Shown here piece by piece: positions 11,911 to 22,998 of a stretch of 64,000 bases of DNA; position 1 is the stretch's first letter, and every line of letters begins with the position of its first letter. Below the pieces are notes generated by a model. It worked only from the letters and a program-made list of their open reading frames with translations, did not search any database and was not told the origin of the DNA. Source of the stretch: Malania oleifera (taxonomy: Eukaryota > Streptophyta > Magnoliopsida > Santalales > Ximeniaceae); contig NC_080417.1 of NCBI RefSeq assembly GCF_029873635.1, positions 34,150,214 through 34,214,213 of the forward strand, given 5' to 3'. The translations under genes were made by a program, and so were the position numbers.

Positions 11911-13919
11911 ATTCCTTACATGTATTCGGTTCCACTGCCTACTATCATGTCAAGGAATCAAAGCTGGATCCAAGGGCTAAAAAAGCAATCTTTATGTGAA
12001 TCACCTCTAGAGTAAAGGGATATCGTCTTTGGTATCCAGAAACAAAGCAAATAATCTTCAGCTGGGATATTACCTTTAATGAATCTACTTTTTAGGTGAC
12101 AACAGAAAGTGTTGAGCAAAAAGATGATGCTCCAAAACAGGTGGAGTTTGATAGAAGAATTGTTTTCCTGGAAAATGAAGACTCTCCTATGGTAGAAGAA
12201 GAGTCGCCTGAAGAAGAGGTTTCAACCCAAGAACCTCCACAGCAACATGAATCTATTGCATTGAGTAAGCCAAAGAGAAAAATTAGAAAGCCTGCTCGCT
12301 TTGTTGACATGGTGGCTTACACATCACCAATTGCAAACGATGATACTCCTGTCACTTACAATGAAGCAATCCAAAGTTCAAAAGAAGAAAAGTGGAGGGG
12401 AGCCATGAATGAAGAAATGCAATCCCTTCATAAGAATCGAACATGGAAGCTTGTTAGTCTTCCGAAGGGAAAGAAGGCAATTGGGTGTAAATGGGTATAT
12501 ACAAAGAAAGATGGATTTCCTGACAAGAATAGTGTTCACTACAAAGCAAGGTTGGTGGCTAAAGGCTATGCACAAACGGAGGGAATTGATTACAATGAGG
12601 TATTTTCTTCAGTAGTAAAACATTCCTCCATTAGAATCTTATTGGTTTTGGTAGCTAAACTGGATATGGAACTAGTTCAATTAGATGTAAAAACTGCATT
12701 TTTACATGGAGACTCGGAAGAGGAAATCTACATGACTCGGCCAAGAGGTTTCAAAGTTGCTAGAAAAAAAAATATGGTGTGCAAACTTGAAAAATCGTTG
12801 TATGTATTAAAGCAATCCCCAAGGCAGTGGTACAAACGATTTGACAAGTTTATGATGGGGCAAAAGTACAGAAGAAGCAAATATGATCACTGTGTGTATT
12901 TTTGCAAGTTACAAGATAGATCTTACATATATCTTCTTCTTTATGTTGATGATATATTGATAGCCTCCAAGAGTTAGACAGAAATTGACAAACTAAAGGC
13001 TCGGTTGAATAGGGAGTTTGAGATGAAGGATCTAGGCAAAACAAAGAAAATTCTCGATATGGAGATAAGTAGAGATAGGAAATTGGGGAGGCTTTGTTTG
13101 ACTCAAAAACAATATTTGAGGAAAGTACTGAAGCGTTTTGGTATGAATGAGAATTCAAAACCTGTTAGTACTCTGCTTGCTCCTCATTTCAAGCTGAATG
13201 CATTTATGTCTTCAAAAACTGAAGTAGAACGAGAATACATGTCAAAATTACCGTATTCAAGTGTTGTTGGTAGCTTGATATATGTCATGGTGTGTACAAG
13301 GCCTGATATTTCACAAGCCGTTGGAGTTGTGAGCAGGTATATGCATGATCTTGGAAAGGAGCATTGGCTAGTTGTGAAATGGATTCTACGATACATTTTG
13401 TATACGGTAGATGTTGGACTGATATTTGAGCAGGATAAGCAAGATGATCATAGTATTGTTGGATACTGTGATTCCGACTACGCTAGTGATTTGGATAAGC
13501 GTCGGTCAACTACTGGCTATATTTTTACTTTTGCAAAAGCGTCGGTTAGTTGGAGGTCTACCTTAAAAACAATAGTTGCTTTGTCAACTACAGAGGCAAA
13601 GTATATAGCAGTCACAAAGGCTGTGAAGGAGGCAATTTGGCTTCAAGGATTGATGAAAGATTTGGGAATTGAACAGAAGCACATCAAGGTGCATTGTGAT
13701 AGCCAAAGTACTATCCATCTAGCAAAGAACCAAGTCTACCATTCAAGGACAAAGCACATCGACATTCGATATCACTTTGTTCGAGAAATTCTGGAAGAGG
13801 GTGGAGTAGTAATCCAGAAGATTCGAACCACTAAGAATCCTGCTGATATGATGACAAAAGTGGTGACTGTGGTCAAGTTTCAACATTACTTGAACTTTAT
13901 CAACATTATTGAAAATTGA
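11911..13919 (+). pseudogene. Copia integrase end, reverse transcriptase and RNase H fossil
   Basis: After the remaining integrase part come the reverse transcriptase motifs (LVQLDVKTAFLHGDSEEEIYM, then the YVDDILIAS active-site box near 12940-12965). The RNase H region follows (SVVGSLIYVMVCTRPDIS, GYCDSDYASDLDKRRSTTGY, VHCDSQSTIHLAKN). It is long and readable but not whole. Confidence 0.9.
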
Positions 13920-14003
13920 AAGATTTGCGCTACAAGCGCATTTGAGGACATTATGGAATCCATGAGGGATGTTAAGAGATGAAATTTCAACAAGGTAGAG
14001 ATT

Positions 14004-14184
14004 TGTTGAATTATGGCTCATTTCTAGAAGTTCAGCATTGAAGTCTTCAATGGTGGGCTAGTTTTTCAATGGTAGGTGATGAGTTGTTGTAATAGTGTTA
14101 TTTTCTAATCTATATAAACTCATCACTTCCATTTGTAATCTCATCCCCAAATTTGCCTACTTCTCTCTTAGGCACATTCTCTCT

Positions 14185-14215
<31 letters not shown>

Positions 14216-14535
14216 AATATTTCTACAATAGAGGAATATGGGTTGATAGTGTCCGAGGACGTAGGCACAATTAGCCGAACCTTGTTAAATTCTAGTGTTC
14301 TTCCATTCATCTATTCAGTAGTTAGCTTTTATCGAGTATAGTTGTAGTAATATATTGTGTTAATTACATGTCTAAGAAAAATTCTGTCTAGGAAAGTGGG
14401 ATTTAAGCGGTCCGTTGTGACTCCTCACTTTCCTGGGAATTTACCTGGTGTAATTTTGCACAATTATTTACAGATTTACCTGTACAATAGCAAAATGCGG
14501 TAAAGTTAGATGGAATAATCTCAAGTTTTACAACA
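14004..14535 (+). repeat. 3' LTR of the 6.8-14.5 kb Copia element
   Basis: 532 bp, TGTTG...CAACA, preceded by a purine-rich aaggtagagatt tract (13992-14003). It is longer than the 5' LTR chiefly through an expanded (CT)n run near 14186-14209. Confidence 0.92.
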
Positions 14536-14872
14536 AGAAGATACTAATTTACTATTCATGGCCCACATCCTTACTGCTATGCTTCAGAAAATAAAAAAAA
14601 TTGGAGGACTCTGCCATGTGATAGTAGAGAGTCAAAAAAATTTGGCTGCGCATGTGAGATGAATCCACCCAATTCTCTTTGCGCTCTCATGTGGTTAAGG
14701 CTATGAAGGAGGTTGGTGGATATCTTGCTATTGGCCTTGAGGATCATATATTGGCCATCATCTTACAGGAGCAACCCTGAAGAGGAATTCTGCAAAACAA
14801 GCAATCTTCTTGTCTTTTGTTTGTAAGCCACCGAATTAGAGTCACTTTGCATTATCCAGATAGAAATTGTTG
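14536..14872. other. Remaining intergenic sequence between Copia and hAT insertions
   Basis: Host sequence that was contiguous with 6440-6846 before the Copia insertion. A short open stretch near 14560-14655 has no family I recognise and no continuing frame, so I call no gene. Confidence 0.5.
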
Positions 14873-14880
14873 GTTTTGAA

Positions 14881-15720
14881 CAGGGGCGGCTCTGCCCTTA
14901 GGCCATTAAGGCACCCGCCTAGGGCCCCAAATTTTTTTAAAATTAAATAATATTAATATTATTTATTATGCTCTATTCCCATAATTGACTTCCCAACTAA
15001 CAAATAAATAAATTATATTTTAAAATATAAAATAAATATAATTTAATTCCTTTTTTTTCAAGTCTTATACTTCCCAACTAACAATTTAAAATATAAAATA
15101 AATATCTATTACTCCCATCTCTCTCTCTTAGTCTCTCTGAAATTTTTTTTTTCATCTCTCACACTCTCTCACTCTCATCTCTTGGTCTCTCTATGATTTT
15201 TGCTCTAACTATTATGTTCATCATCTTCGGGCCTCCGATTCTCTGTAATTTTCTTCAATTCTAATTTTGATTTCAATGTCTGTATATTATTTTTCTATTA
15301 TTTTCACTCTGAAATTTTTTTTTTTTCTATTTTTTCTTAGATTTTGGAAGCTTTGAGGTTAGAGCGCTGTATCCGGCAAGAATCCGATATCTCTAAAGTC
15401 TCGCTCGCCGATCGATTTGCAATAATAATAATAATCAAGTTATATTGTTTCAATCTACTATTTCTATAGATTTATTAAATTTATTTTTTTTTGTTTACAT
15501 AATTTGTCAATTTATAGTATTAATTTTGAAATTTAACTATGTCAACAAGAAAATATGAATCCGAATATGAAAAACGAAGAATAAAAAACTTAGAAGAATT
15601 AGTGTCATCTCAAAAGGGAGCTCTTGATAAATTTATTTTTAGTTCTAAGTAAAATATAAATGAACAAGATGAAAATTCTCTAAGAAACGAGCAATCAATT
15701 CCAGAGATGGAATTAGAATC

Positions 15721-15759
<39 letters not shown>

Positions 15760-18136
15760 TAAAGATAACATTGATATACAGGAAATGTTCATTAATGATA
15801 TTTCTTTTGAAAGACATTTTAACAATATAGAAGAAAAATAAATAAATAATGATGATAATATTTATGATCCAAAATATTGGGAAAATATAGATACCAAATT
15901 ACGAAATTTATTAGTTGAAAAAGGTCCTATTAGGGATAATGATTTAATTTTCCCAAAAGATGAAAATTCAAGACATTTTTCAAATATACATTATATTCAA
16001 AAATTATCAAATAGAGAGAAACATGATAGAAAATGGCTTATATATTCTAAAGATTTAGATAAAGTATTTTGTTTTTGTTGTAAGTTATTTGGTCAAAAAT
16101 TAAATAACCAACAACTAGCTAATGGAGGGTGTAAAGATTGGAAAAATCTTAGTACCAAACTTAAAAGTCACGAAATTAGTGAAAAACATATTTTCAATAA
16201 GAGTAAATGGGCTGATTTAGAGTTAAGATTGTTAAAAAATATAACAATTGATAAAAATATAGAAGAACAAATTAACAAAGAAAAAGAACACTGGAAAAAA
16301 GTATTATTGAGAATCATTTCTGTTGTGAAAACTCTTGCTAAAAATAAGGCATTTCGTGGGAAAAATGAACGAATTTATCAAGAGAATAATGGAATTTTTT
16401 TAAGTTTAATTGAAATGATTACAGAATTTGATCCAATAATGAAAGAACATATTCGACGTTTTCAATATGGTGAAATTCATAATCATTATCTTAGTCATAA
16501 TATGCAAAATGAATTGATAAATTTATTAACTCTTAATATTAAAAAGAAAATTATGAAGCAAATCAATGAAACAAAATATTATTCAATCATACTCGATTGC
16601 ACTCCGGATGTAAGTCATCAAGAACAAATGTCTTTAATAATACGATATTTGAATCTTTCTACAAGTCCAATTAAAATAGAAGAACATTTTATAGAATTTC
16701 TAAAAGTAGATGATACGTCAGGAGAAGGACTCTTTAATGAATTAATAAATGTCATACAAAAATTTGAACTTGGTATTGAGAATATAAAAGGGCAAGGATA
16801 TGATAATGGATCTAATATGAAAGGAAAACAACAAGGTGTACAAAAAAGACTATTAGATATAAATTCTAGAGCATTTTATACTCCGTGTGGTTGTCACAGT
16901 CTTAATCTAGTACTTTGTGATATGGCTAATTGTTGTTCTAAAGCTATAACTTTTTTTGGAGTAGTACAACAAATATATACATTATTTTCTTCTTCTACGA
17001 AACGATGGAAAATTTTAACCGAATATGTACCAAATTTAACTGTAAAATCATTATCACAAACACGTTGGGAAAGTCGAATAGAGAGTGTTAAGGCAATAAG
17101 GTTTCAAGCTTCTCAAATTAGAGATGCTTTGCTTCAATTAGAAAAAACTAGTGATGATCCAAAAACAAAGAGTGAATCTTATTGTATAGCAACTTATGAA
17201 ATGGAAAATTTTGAATTCTTACTAGGAATGATTATTTAGTATGACATATTATTTGCTGTTAATTGTGTTAGTAAAAATTTACAATCAAAAGATATGTGTA
17301 TTGATGTCGCCATTAATCAATTAAAAGGTTTTATTGTTTTTCTAAAAAATTATAGGGGGAATGGATTTATATCTTCTATGATTTCAGCAAAAGAGATTGC
17401 ACTTGAAATGAATATCGAACCTATATTTCGTAAAAAAACGTGTAATTAATAGGAAAAAATAATTTGATGAGAATGCTAATGATGATACAACACACTCAAC
17501 TGAAGAATCTTTTAGGATTAATTTTTTCTTATACATAATAGATCAAGCTATTATTTCATTTGAGAGTAGATTTGAATAATTTCAAACATATGAGAATATT
17601 TTTGGTTTTTTATATGATTTAAAACTATTAAAATCATTAGATGAGAATAATTTGAAACAAAAATGTTTGACACTTGAGAATATTTTAAAATGTGGAACAC
17701 ATTCAGATATTAATGGTTTTGATTTATTTTTAGAATTGAAACTTTTAAAAAAAAGTTTGGAAGAAACGAGTACACCAATTGAAACATTGAACTTTATAAA
17801 AAAGGTAGATTGTTTTCCAAATACATTTATTGCTTATAGAATTTTATTAACGATACCTGTGACAGTAGTTTCTGCAGAAAGAAGTTTTTCAAAACTTAAA
17901 CTTATGAAAAATTATTTGCGATCAACTATGTTACAAGAAAGATTAAATGAATTGGCTATGTTATCAATAGAAAAAGAAATACTTGAAAATCTTGAATATA
18001 AAACTTTAATTGGTGATTATGCATCTCAAAAAGTTAGAAAAATTAATTTTAAATAAAAATAAAAATTAAAAAAAATATGATGGGTTCTTGATTAAATCAT
18101 TCGCCTAGTGGCTCATATTGTGAAGGGTCGGCCCTG
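14881..18136 (+). mobile_element. hAT DNA transposon, decayed autonomous copy
   Basis: A 3256-bp element is bounded by the 8-bp duplication gttttgaa (14873-14880, 18137-18144), the length expected for hAT. The terminal inverted repeats are CAGGGGCGGCTCTGCCC on the left and, reverse-complemented, CAGGGCCGACCCTTC on the right. Non-coding ends of about 650 bp (left) and 80 bp (right) flank a transposase gene. The exact duplication and recognisable ends suggest moderate age, but the gene is disabled. Confidence 0.93.
15539..18056 (+). pseudogene. hAT transposase (TTF zinc finger, hATC dimerisation), disabled
   Basis: The start is taken at ATG 15539 (MSTRKYESEYEKRRIKNLEE), in frame with the long central frame. 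A poly-Asn stretch is encoded by an (AAT)n run at 15722-15757. A TTF-type finger follows (FCFCCKLFG near 16066-16092, KLKSHEISEKH near 16158-16190). The RNase-H-fold core carries SIILDCTPDVSHQEQ (first acidic site), KGQGYDNGSNMKG (second) and the conserved QTRWESR. The C-terminal hATC block has VSAERSFSKLKLMKNYLRS with the third acidic residue near 17878. In-frame stops occur at 15650, 15839 and 17237, tandem stops follow at the end of the FRKKTCN segment near 17446, and the frame changes before 17652. The family resembles plant TTF-type zinc finger/HAT domain proteins. It cannot now make a full transposase. Confidence 0.9.
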
Positions 18137-18144
18137 GTTTTGAA

Positions 18145-18870
18145 ATTAGTGAGTTTGCTTTTACAGATTGTATATGTAAGATCTTATGCTATAATGAGTA
18201 ACTAGGATGAACCATGATTTGTGTAAATAACTGCAGCTTTGGATTATAGCTCGATTTTTATTATATTATTCTAGTGCTGTGGACAAAAGTAGCTTGCTAT
18301 TGGGATGATTTATTTATGCAAGTTTTTTTGAAAGAGTCATCCAATTGCATCTGGAGAGGTTGCCTCGGTGCAAAGAAATAAACATGGGTTTTCTATTCAA
18401 TTAATCAATGTCAACTGTTGAGTCACGCCTTCCTTTACACCCAGCATTGCTTGTTAGAAAAAATGGCTAAAGAAACTGCTTGAGGTAGATTCTTCTTATA
18501 TTTATTTCTTATTATTTTTTATAATTGCTGACATATGTTGGCTATGCATTTTGAAGGTTTCATCCTTCCATTACATTTTTTCTCATTGTGGTTGGTTTGA
18601 CACCATAAAGTCAAAAGCACAATCAGCAGCATTTGTTTTCAGGCTGGTGTTCAGTGAGAATCCTTCAAAGCACGCAAGCTATGAAACATTAAAAATTCAT
18701 TAAAACAGGCTAAAAACAAATGTGGCCATTAAATAGAACTCAATGCATGCATATGATATTCCACAGTATTCCTTCTCATTCACATTGATTCACCATTGAC
18801 CCCTGTTCCCAACTTCTGTTTTTTGCAAGTGCAGGCACACTGCAGTCTGCAGATAATATCTCAAAAAGAC
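18145..18870. other. Upstream region and probable 5'UTR of the 18.9-kb gene
   Basis: No reading frame is supported. A pyrimidine-rich stretch ending in gtgcag near 18830-18835 looks like a 3' splice site, so the gene's 5'UTR may contain an intron. Confidence 0.4.
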
Positions 18871-19215
18871 ATGTTTAGAGCCCTATGTACAGGGATTAGA
18901 GATCGCAGATATGATCGATTAGCTGAAGAATCCTCTATGGGTCTTCCCAAAGCAAAGTTGAAGAGGGTCGCAAGCTTCCCATCTCAACTATTTGGTTTTT
19001 CTAAAAGTTTGATGCCTCAGCTGACTGCTCCGGCCAATTTTCCTGTGAAGCATGCTAAAGGAGTTGGCAAGAGTCACCCAGTCTTCAGTCTTTTTGATGG
19101 CCGCCGCAAGAAAAAGACGACAGCTAGGCCAGAATTTGCAAGGTATCTGGAATATGTGAAGGAGGGAGGGGTCTGGGATATGGATTCAAATGCACCTGTA
19201 ATATATTTCAAATGA
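18871..19215 (+). CDS. Small plant-specific protein of unknown function (114 aa)
   Basis: I start this at ATG 18871 (MFRALCTGIRDRRYDRLAEE), because the in-frame sequence upstream (from 18796) runs back through a likely splice acceptor and looks non-coding. The product is small and basic: an N-terminal 'RRYDRLAEE' segment, a Lys/Arg-Ser linker (KAKLKRVASFPSQLFGFSKS) and a conserved C-terminal block with SHPVFSLFDGRRKKK, KTTARPEFARYLEYVKEGG and WD. That C-terminal block is, from memory, shared by a plant-only family that includes Arabidopsis At5g66490, the neighbour of At5g66500. No signal peptide or membrane segment is visible. It is intact. Its biochemical role is unknown to me. It lies on the same strand as the PPR gene, with Copia and hAT insertions between them. 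Confidence 0.75.
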   Translation: MFRALCTGIRDRRYDRLAEESSMGLPKAKLKRVASFPSQLFGFSKSLMPQLTAPANFPVKHAKGVGKSHPVFSLFDGRRKKKTTARPEFARYLEYVKEGGVWDMDSNAPVIYFK

Positions 19216-19360
19216 AACTTCTGTTGTGCTGCACTACTGGTTTCTGTAAATCACTGCTAAGGATGCTGAAGAACACAATTTGAGCCACTTCCTCATGTAA
19301 AAAATTTTAAATCTTTGTGGCCAGGATTTTACTGAATCATAACAGTAGTAATCTTGTTTT

Positions 19361-19480
19361 GATAGCCTATTCCCTCGTCGTTAAACCATCTGTGTTTGAA
19401 GTCACTATGTCTCTGTTCCAGTACTCCCCCATTAATTTTTATAGCCTATTCTCTCATAGCTAAACCGTCTGTGTTTGAAG
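19361..19480. repeat. Two-copy ~40-bp direct repeat, 80-bp spacing
   Basis: The segment 'atagcctattccctcgtcgt'... at 19361-19400 recurs with a few changes at 19441-19480, ending both times in tgtgtttgaag. It lies in the 3' flank of the 114-aa gene, immediately before a longer tandem array. Confidence 0.7.
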
Positions 19481-19495
19481 ATGTTAGAGATGTTG

Positions 19496-19842
19496 TAGTT
19501 TTCTCATTGTTTGTTCTAATTTGGGATTTGGCCTTTTTCTTTTCTTTTGGCGGTATTCTTGGTTGATCTGTTATTGGTTGTATCATACTGCCATGTTTTC
19601 TGTCTTGCTGTAGTTTTCTCATTGTTTGTTCTAATTTGGGATTTGGCCTTTTTCTTTTCTTTTGGCGGTATTCTTGGTTGATCTGTTATTGGTTGTATCA
19701 TACTGCCATGTTTTCTGTCTTGCTGTAGTTCTCTCATTGTTTGTTCTAATTTGGGATTTGGGTCTTTTGTTTTCTTTTGGCGGTATTCTTGGTCGATCTG
19801 TTCTTGGTTGTGTCATACTGCCAGGTTTACTGTGTTGCTTCC
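19496..19842. repeat. Tandem repeat, about 3 copies of 115 bp
   Basis: Copies begin at 19496, 19611 and 19726 with tagttttctcattgtttgtt and end with ttttctgtcttgc-like sequence. The first two are nearly identical, and the third has more substitutions. The apparent reading frames here come from repeat periodicity without stops, not from genes. Confidence 0.93.
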
Positions 19843-20692
19843 TTTTGTGTTGATGGGAATTTATGTTTTTAGCATATGTTAAAAGTGAGTTCTGATTCCT
19901 CGTAGGCCGATTCCTGATGCCCTTATGTTGATTTATTTTAAGGTCATGTTGGGGGCGGGTGAGCCAGCGTGGATTGGGTATGTTAGTTTTAAAATGCATT
20001 TGTACGCATGATTCAGATCTATGTTTGTTTCGAAAATTTAAAATTAAACCTTGTACCATGTAGTTTATTCTTATAATCGACTGCATTATAGACACTTCCT
20101 AGTTTTCTTGGAAATTCCGCCGCCCTTCTCACAAAATATGGAGCCAAAATGAGTTGCTCTGAGCAGCTCATTAACAGTTGAGGACTGACGTATGCAATAG
20201 TTTATGGGGGGAGTTGGGTGAGAAGCAATTTCACTTATAAGTCTAAGCATATTAAATTTTAGGCCCAACTATGTAGAGTTTTTTTTTCATTTTTAATTTA
20301 TTTTTTAATAAAATATTAAATAACAGTTTGATTGGGAAATTATTTTCCATTTTGATGCATCTGAAATCTCGCTCCACCATCTAATGAGATTTAAAGGGAT
20401 AGGGCAATTCGGGTGTTGACACGTGGCACAAAAATTTCACTAGATAGTCTAGTGAGATTTAAACTAATTATTTAAAAAAGAAAAAGTAAATAACAAAAAA
20501 TAAAATAAAAGTTGCCAAAAAAGAAAGACACATTACAAAACTAATAATAATATATTTAAGAAATAAAAAGCGAATGCTAAATCTAGAAGAAAAAAAAAAT
20601 CCAATTGTAGACCAATGATATTGAAAAACAAGTTTTGTCAAAAAAAAAATTGTCATTAAAACAAAAATAGAGTGGACGAAAGTTCCACTATT
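19843..20692. other. Intergenic, no gene seen
   Basis: AT-rich sequence with homopolymer runs. Two similar blocks, 'atctaatgagatttaaa' near 20378 and 'tctagtgagatttaaac' near 20447, suggest a decayed small repeat. No coding or RNA gene is supported. Confidence 0.5.
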
Positions 20693-20706
20693 CACTGCAA
20701 TTTTTT

Positions 20707-20757
<51 letters not shown>

Positions 20758-21149
20758 ATGTATATTTTATTTTTTTCTTAAATAAAATATTATGAAATAA
20801 ATATTCTTTTATTATTAGTAAAAAAATTTTAAAAAAAAATTAAAATTGTGCCTATGAGTTATAAATTCAAATTTAAAAGGCACAATTCATGGCATTAGTT
20901 ATGCATTAATTTGCCTTTAAATAGTCTGTAAATGATATACATTGAGATCATGAAAGAACAATTTCAAACACTTTCCTTAATTTAAATTCTACAATGAACA
21001 TAAGTTTAATTTTATGCATAAGTTAAAAAAAAAATTAGTAATGTTAAAGCAATATTTATTTCATAATTTTTTATTTAAGAAAAAAATAAAATATACATAT
21101 ATATATTTATATTTTTATATTTATATATATATAAAAAAAAAGAACTGTG
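20693..21149. repeat. Fold-back (palindromic) element, MITE-like
   Basis: The left arm, near 20755-20815 (tatattttatttttttctta, then aaataaaatattatgaaata), is the reverse complement of the right arm near 21047-21105. Outside the arms both ends carry TA-rich runs, then ttttttttata and cacnnn ends (cactgcaa on the left, ttctgtga-like on the right). About 230 bp of unique loop lies between. A (TA)n(TG)n microsatellite sits at about 20706-20758. I could not find a clean target duplication, so the class is open. Confidence 0.6.
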
Positions 21150-21478
21150 ACTGAGAGATTGTATTTTTCCGGTTGTATAGTGAAATTGTGGTGTGCTCCG
21201 TGGATGTAGGTTAATCTAGACCGAATCACGTAAATTTCTAGTGTCTCAATTTTTCTAATACTTGTTTATTGCTCACAGGGTCCTAATAGTTTATGCCTAG
21301 GACCTTATATATTTCCCTTTTGTATTTTTATAGTTACACAAAAGAAAAGATATAATATGAACTAAACCTTAAGTTGTGTGGTAAGTATGACATTAATCTC
21401 AATTTAATCCATTAGCATATATACATGCCTTAAGAAGGACAAGTTCACTCACTAGGTTTTGAAATTTTACCAACTTAT
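21150..21478 (+). mobile_element. Degraded Copia LTR end, probable
   Basis: The stretch 21168-21232 (gttgtatagtgaaattgtgg, then ctccgtggatgtaggttaat and accgaatcacgtaaatttct) has the U5 wording seen in plant Copia LTRs, followed by a 'gctcacaggg'-like stretch. No partner LTR, ends or duplication were found. Confidence 0.4.
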
Positions 21479-22123
21479 TCTTGGGAGAGATATCAATAAA
21501 CAACCACAACGAAATAATTATTCTCTCTATATGCAAGCAAATATAGTGTATATAATAAGAAAAATAATCAATCACACCAAGCCACAAGAACACAAGCAAT
21601 TTTTTACGTGGAAAACTTCCCCAGTGCAAGGAAGAAAAACCACGGGACCTAGTCCAATTAAAATTTCCACTATCAATCAAATAATGGGTACACAAAGTCT
21701 TTTCTAATCATAATTAGAGGATACAAATATCTCTCATCAAGATATCATCAATCTTAGCAAATACAAAGAGAATTAGAGAGATTATACCAAATTTACGATT
21801 ACTGTTCATGGGAAAAAACCCCAACTCTCCGAGCTCCAAATTAGATCTCCACCGTTCAGATTGTAGCTCCTTGAGTCATGAACCTCTCCTCCTAATTCAG
21901 CTCAATCGGACCACAGATGAAGCGGGATCAGAGTCTTGATGAAATTTGGGCAGCATGAGAAAAATCACGTTTTTCTCTCTTTCTTTTGAGAAGTGATAGC
22001 TCCTCTCTTCTCCCCTCTCTTTTTATAACTTCCTTTAGGTTTTTCACACTAAAAGGGTTAGGCTTTGGGCTTTTAATAAATCTCACTTGGGCTTTCCTCC
22101 ACATGGAAGGAAATAACCCAACA
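21479..22123 (-). repeat. 3' LTR of the 21.5-28.0 kb Copia element
   Basis: 645 bp, matching 27308-27976. The inner edge abuts a purine tract on the minus strand (complement of aatctccccctttcc, 22124-22138), which fixes it as the 3' LTR. Confidence 0.93.
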
Positions 22124-22140
22124 AATCTCCCCCTTTCCAA

Positions 22141-22998
22141 CTATGTGGAGGGAATCGCCATCCCGGCGATCGAACAACAAACTTCAAGTTTCTCCCTTGG
22201 TAGTGTCTTTGTCAACATATCAGAACCAGTATCATCAGTGTGAACCTTCTCAAGTTCCAATAACTTATCGTTCAATGCATCTCTGATCCAATGGTATCGT
22301 ACATTAATGTGCTTCAATCTTGCATGGAAACTGGAATTCTTAGCAAGATGAATAGGACTCTGGCTATCACAAAACAACACATACCTCTACTGCTCGAAAC
22401 CAAGTTCTCTTAAGAACTTATTTGCCCATAACAACTCTTTAGTCACTTCCGTTGCTGCAATGAACTTTGCCTCTGTCATAGAAAGAGCAATGCACTTCTG
22501 AAGTCTCGATTGCCAAGCTATAGCCTCACCTGCAAAAGTTATGAAATAGCCCGAAGTAGACTTATGAGTGTCCACATCCCCAACCATATCTGCATCTGTG
22601 TAGCCAACTAACAATGGTTGTCTGTTTCCTAAACCAAGTCTCGAATTGGAAGTGCCTCGAAGATACCTCATGATCCACTTCACTACATTCTAGTGCTCTC
22701 TTCCCGGATTTGACAAGAATTGGCTAACTACACTAACTGCATAGGTTGTATCTGGTCTTGTGCAAACCATTGCATACATCAAACTTCCTACTACTGAGGC
22801 GTAAGGAACTCTTTCCATGTCTTCCTTTTCCTTATCTATAGAAGGACATTCCTTTGTACTTAGTCTGAAGTGGGTAACAAGAGGAGAGCTAACCACTTTA
22901 GCTTTGTCCATATTGAACCTCTAAAGCACTTTCTCAATGTACTCCTCTTATGACAAATATAACTTCTTAGCACTCTTGTCACGACTGATTCTTATGCC
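22141..22998 (-). pseudogene. Copia RNase H and end of reverse transcriptase fossil
   Basis: The minus strand shows YASVVGSLMYAMVCTRPD, GYTDADMVGDVDTHKSTSGY and CDSQSPIHLAKNSSFHARLK, the standard RNase H landmarks of Copia pol. Readable but interrupted. The reverse transcriptase resumes beyond the hAT insertion at 24128. Confidence 0.88.

Larger units (their letters stand above)
6847..14535 (+). mobile_element. Copia LTR retrotransposon (Tork-like), with a solo LTR inserted
   Basis: A complete two-LTR layout is flanked by target duplication agaag (6842-6846, 14536-14540). The order is 5' LTR, primer site, gag, protease, integrase, reverse transcriptase, RNase H, purine tract, 3' LTR. Integrase before reverse transcriptase defines Copia (Pseudoviridae). 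The integrase wording (ILDYVHSDVWGPSKT, YYVTFVDDFSRRVWVY) resembles the Tnt1/Tork group. A 2.4-kb Gypsy-type LTR sits inside the integrase region. The coding region is broken in several places. By eye the two LTRs differ at roughly 7% of sites, so insertion was probably a few million years ago. Confidence 0.92.

Noticed and set aside
14550-14660. Short open stretch between the Copia and hAT elements
   Set aside because: The frame does not continue, no splice partners are evident and I recognise no family.
18796-18870. Earlier Met for the 114-aa gene
   Set aside because: It would read through a pyrimidine tract and cag acceptor-like site, and the family as I recall it starts near the MFRAL segment.
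19496-19842. Possible CRISPR-like array
   Set aside because: Copies are 115 bp and contiguous with no unique spacers. This is a plain tandem repeat in a plant nuclear context.
19516-20095. Minus-strand reading frames with repeated protein text
   Set aside because: They follow the 115-bp tandem repeat and its edge. The periodic protein reflects the DNA array, not a gene.
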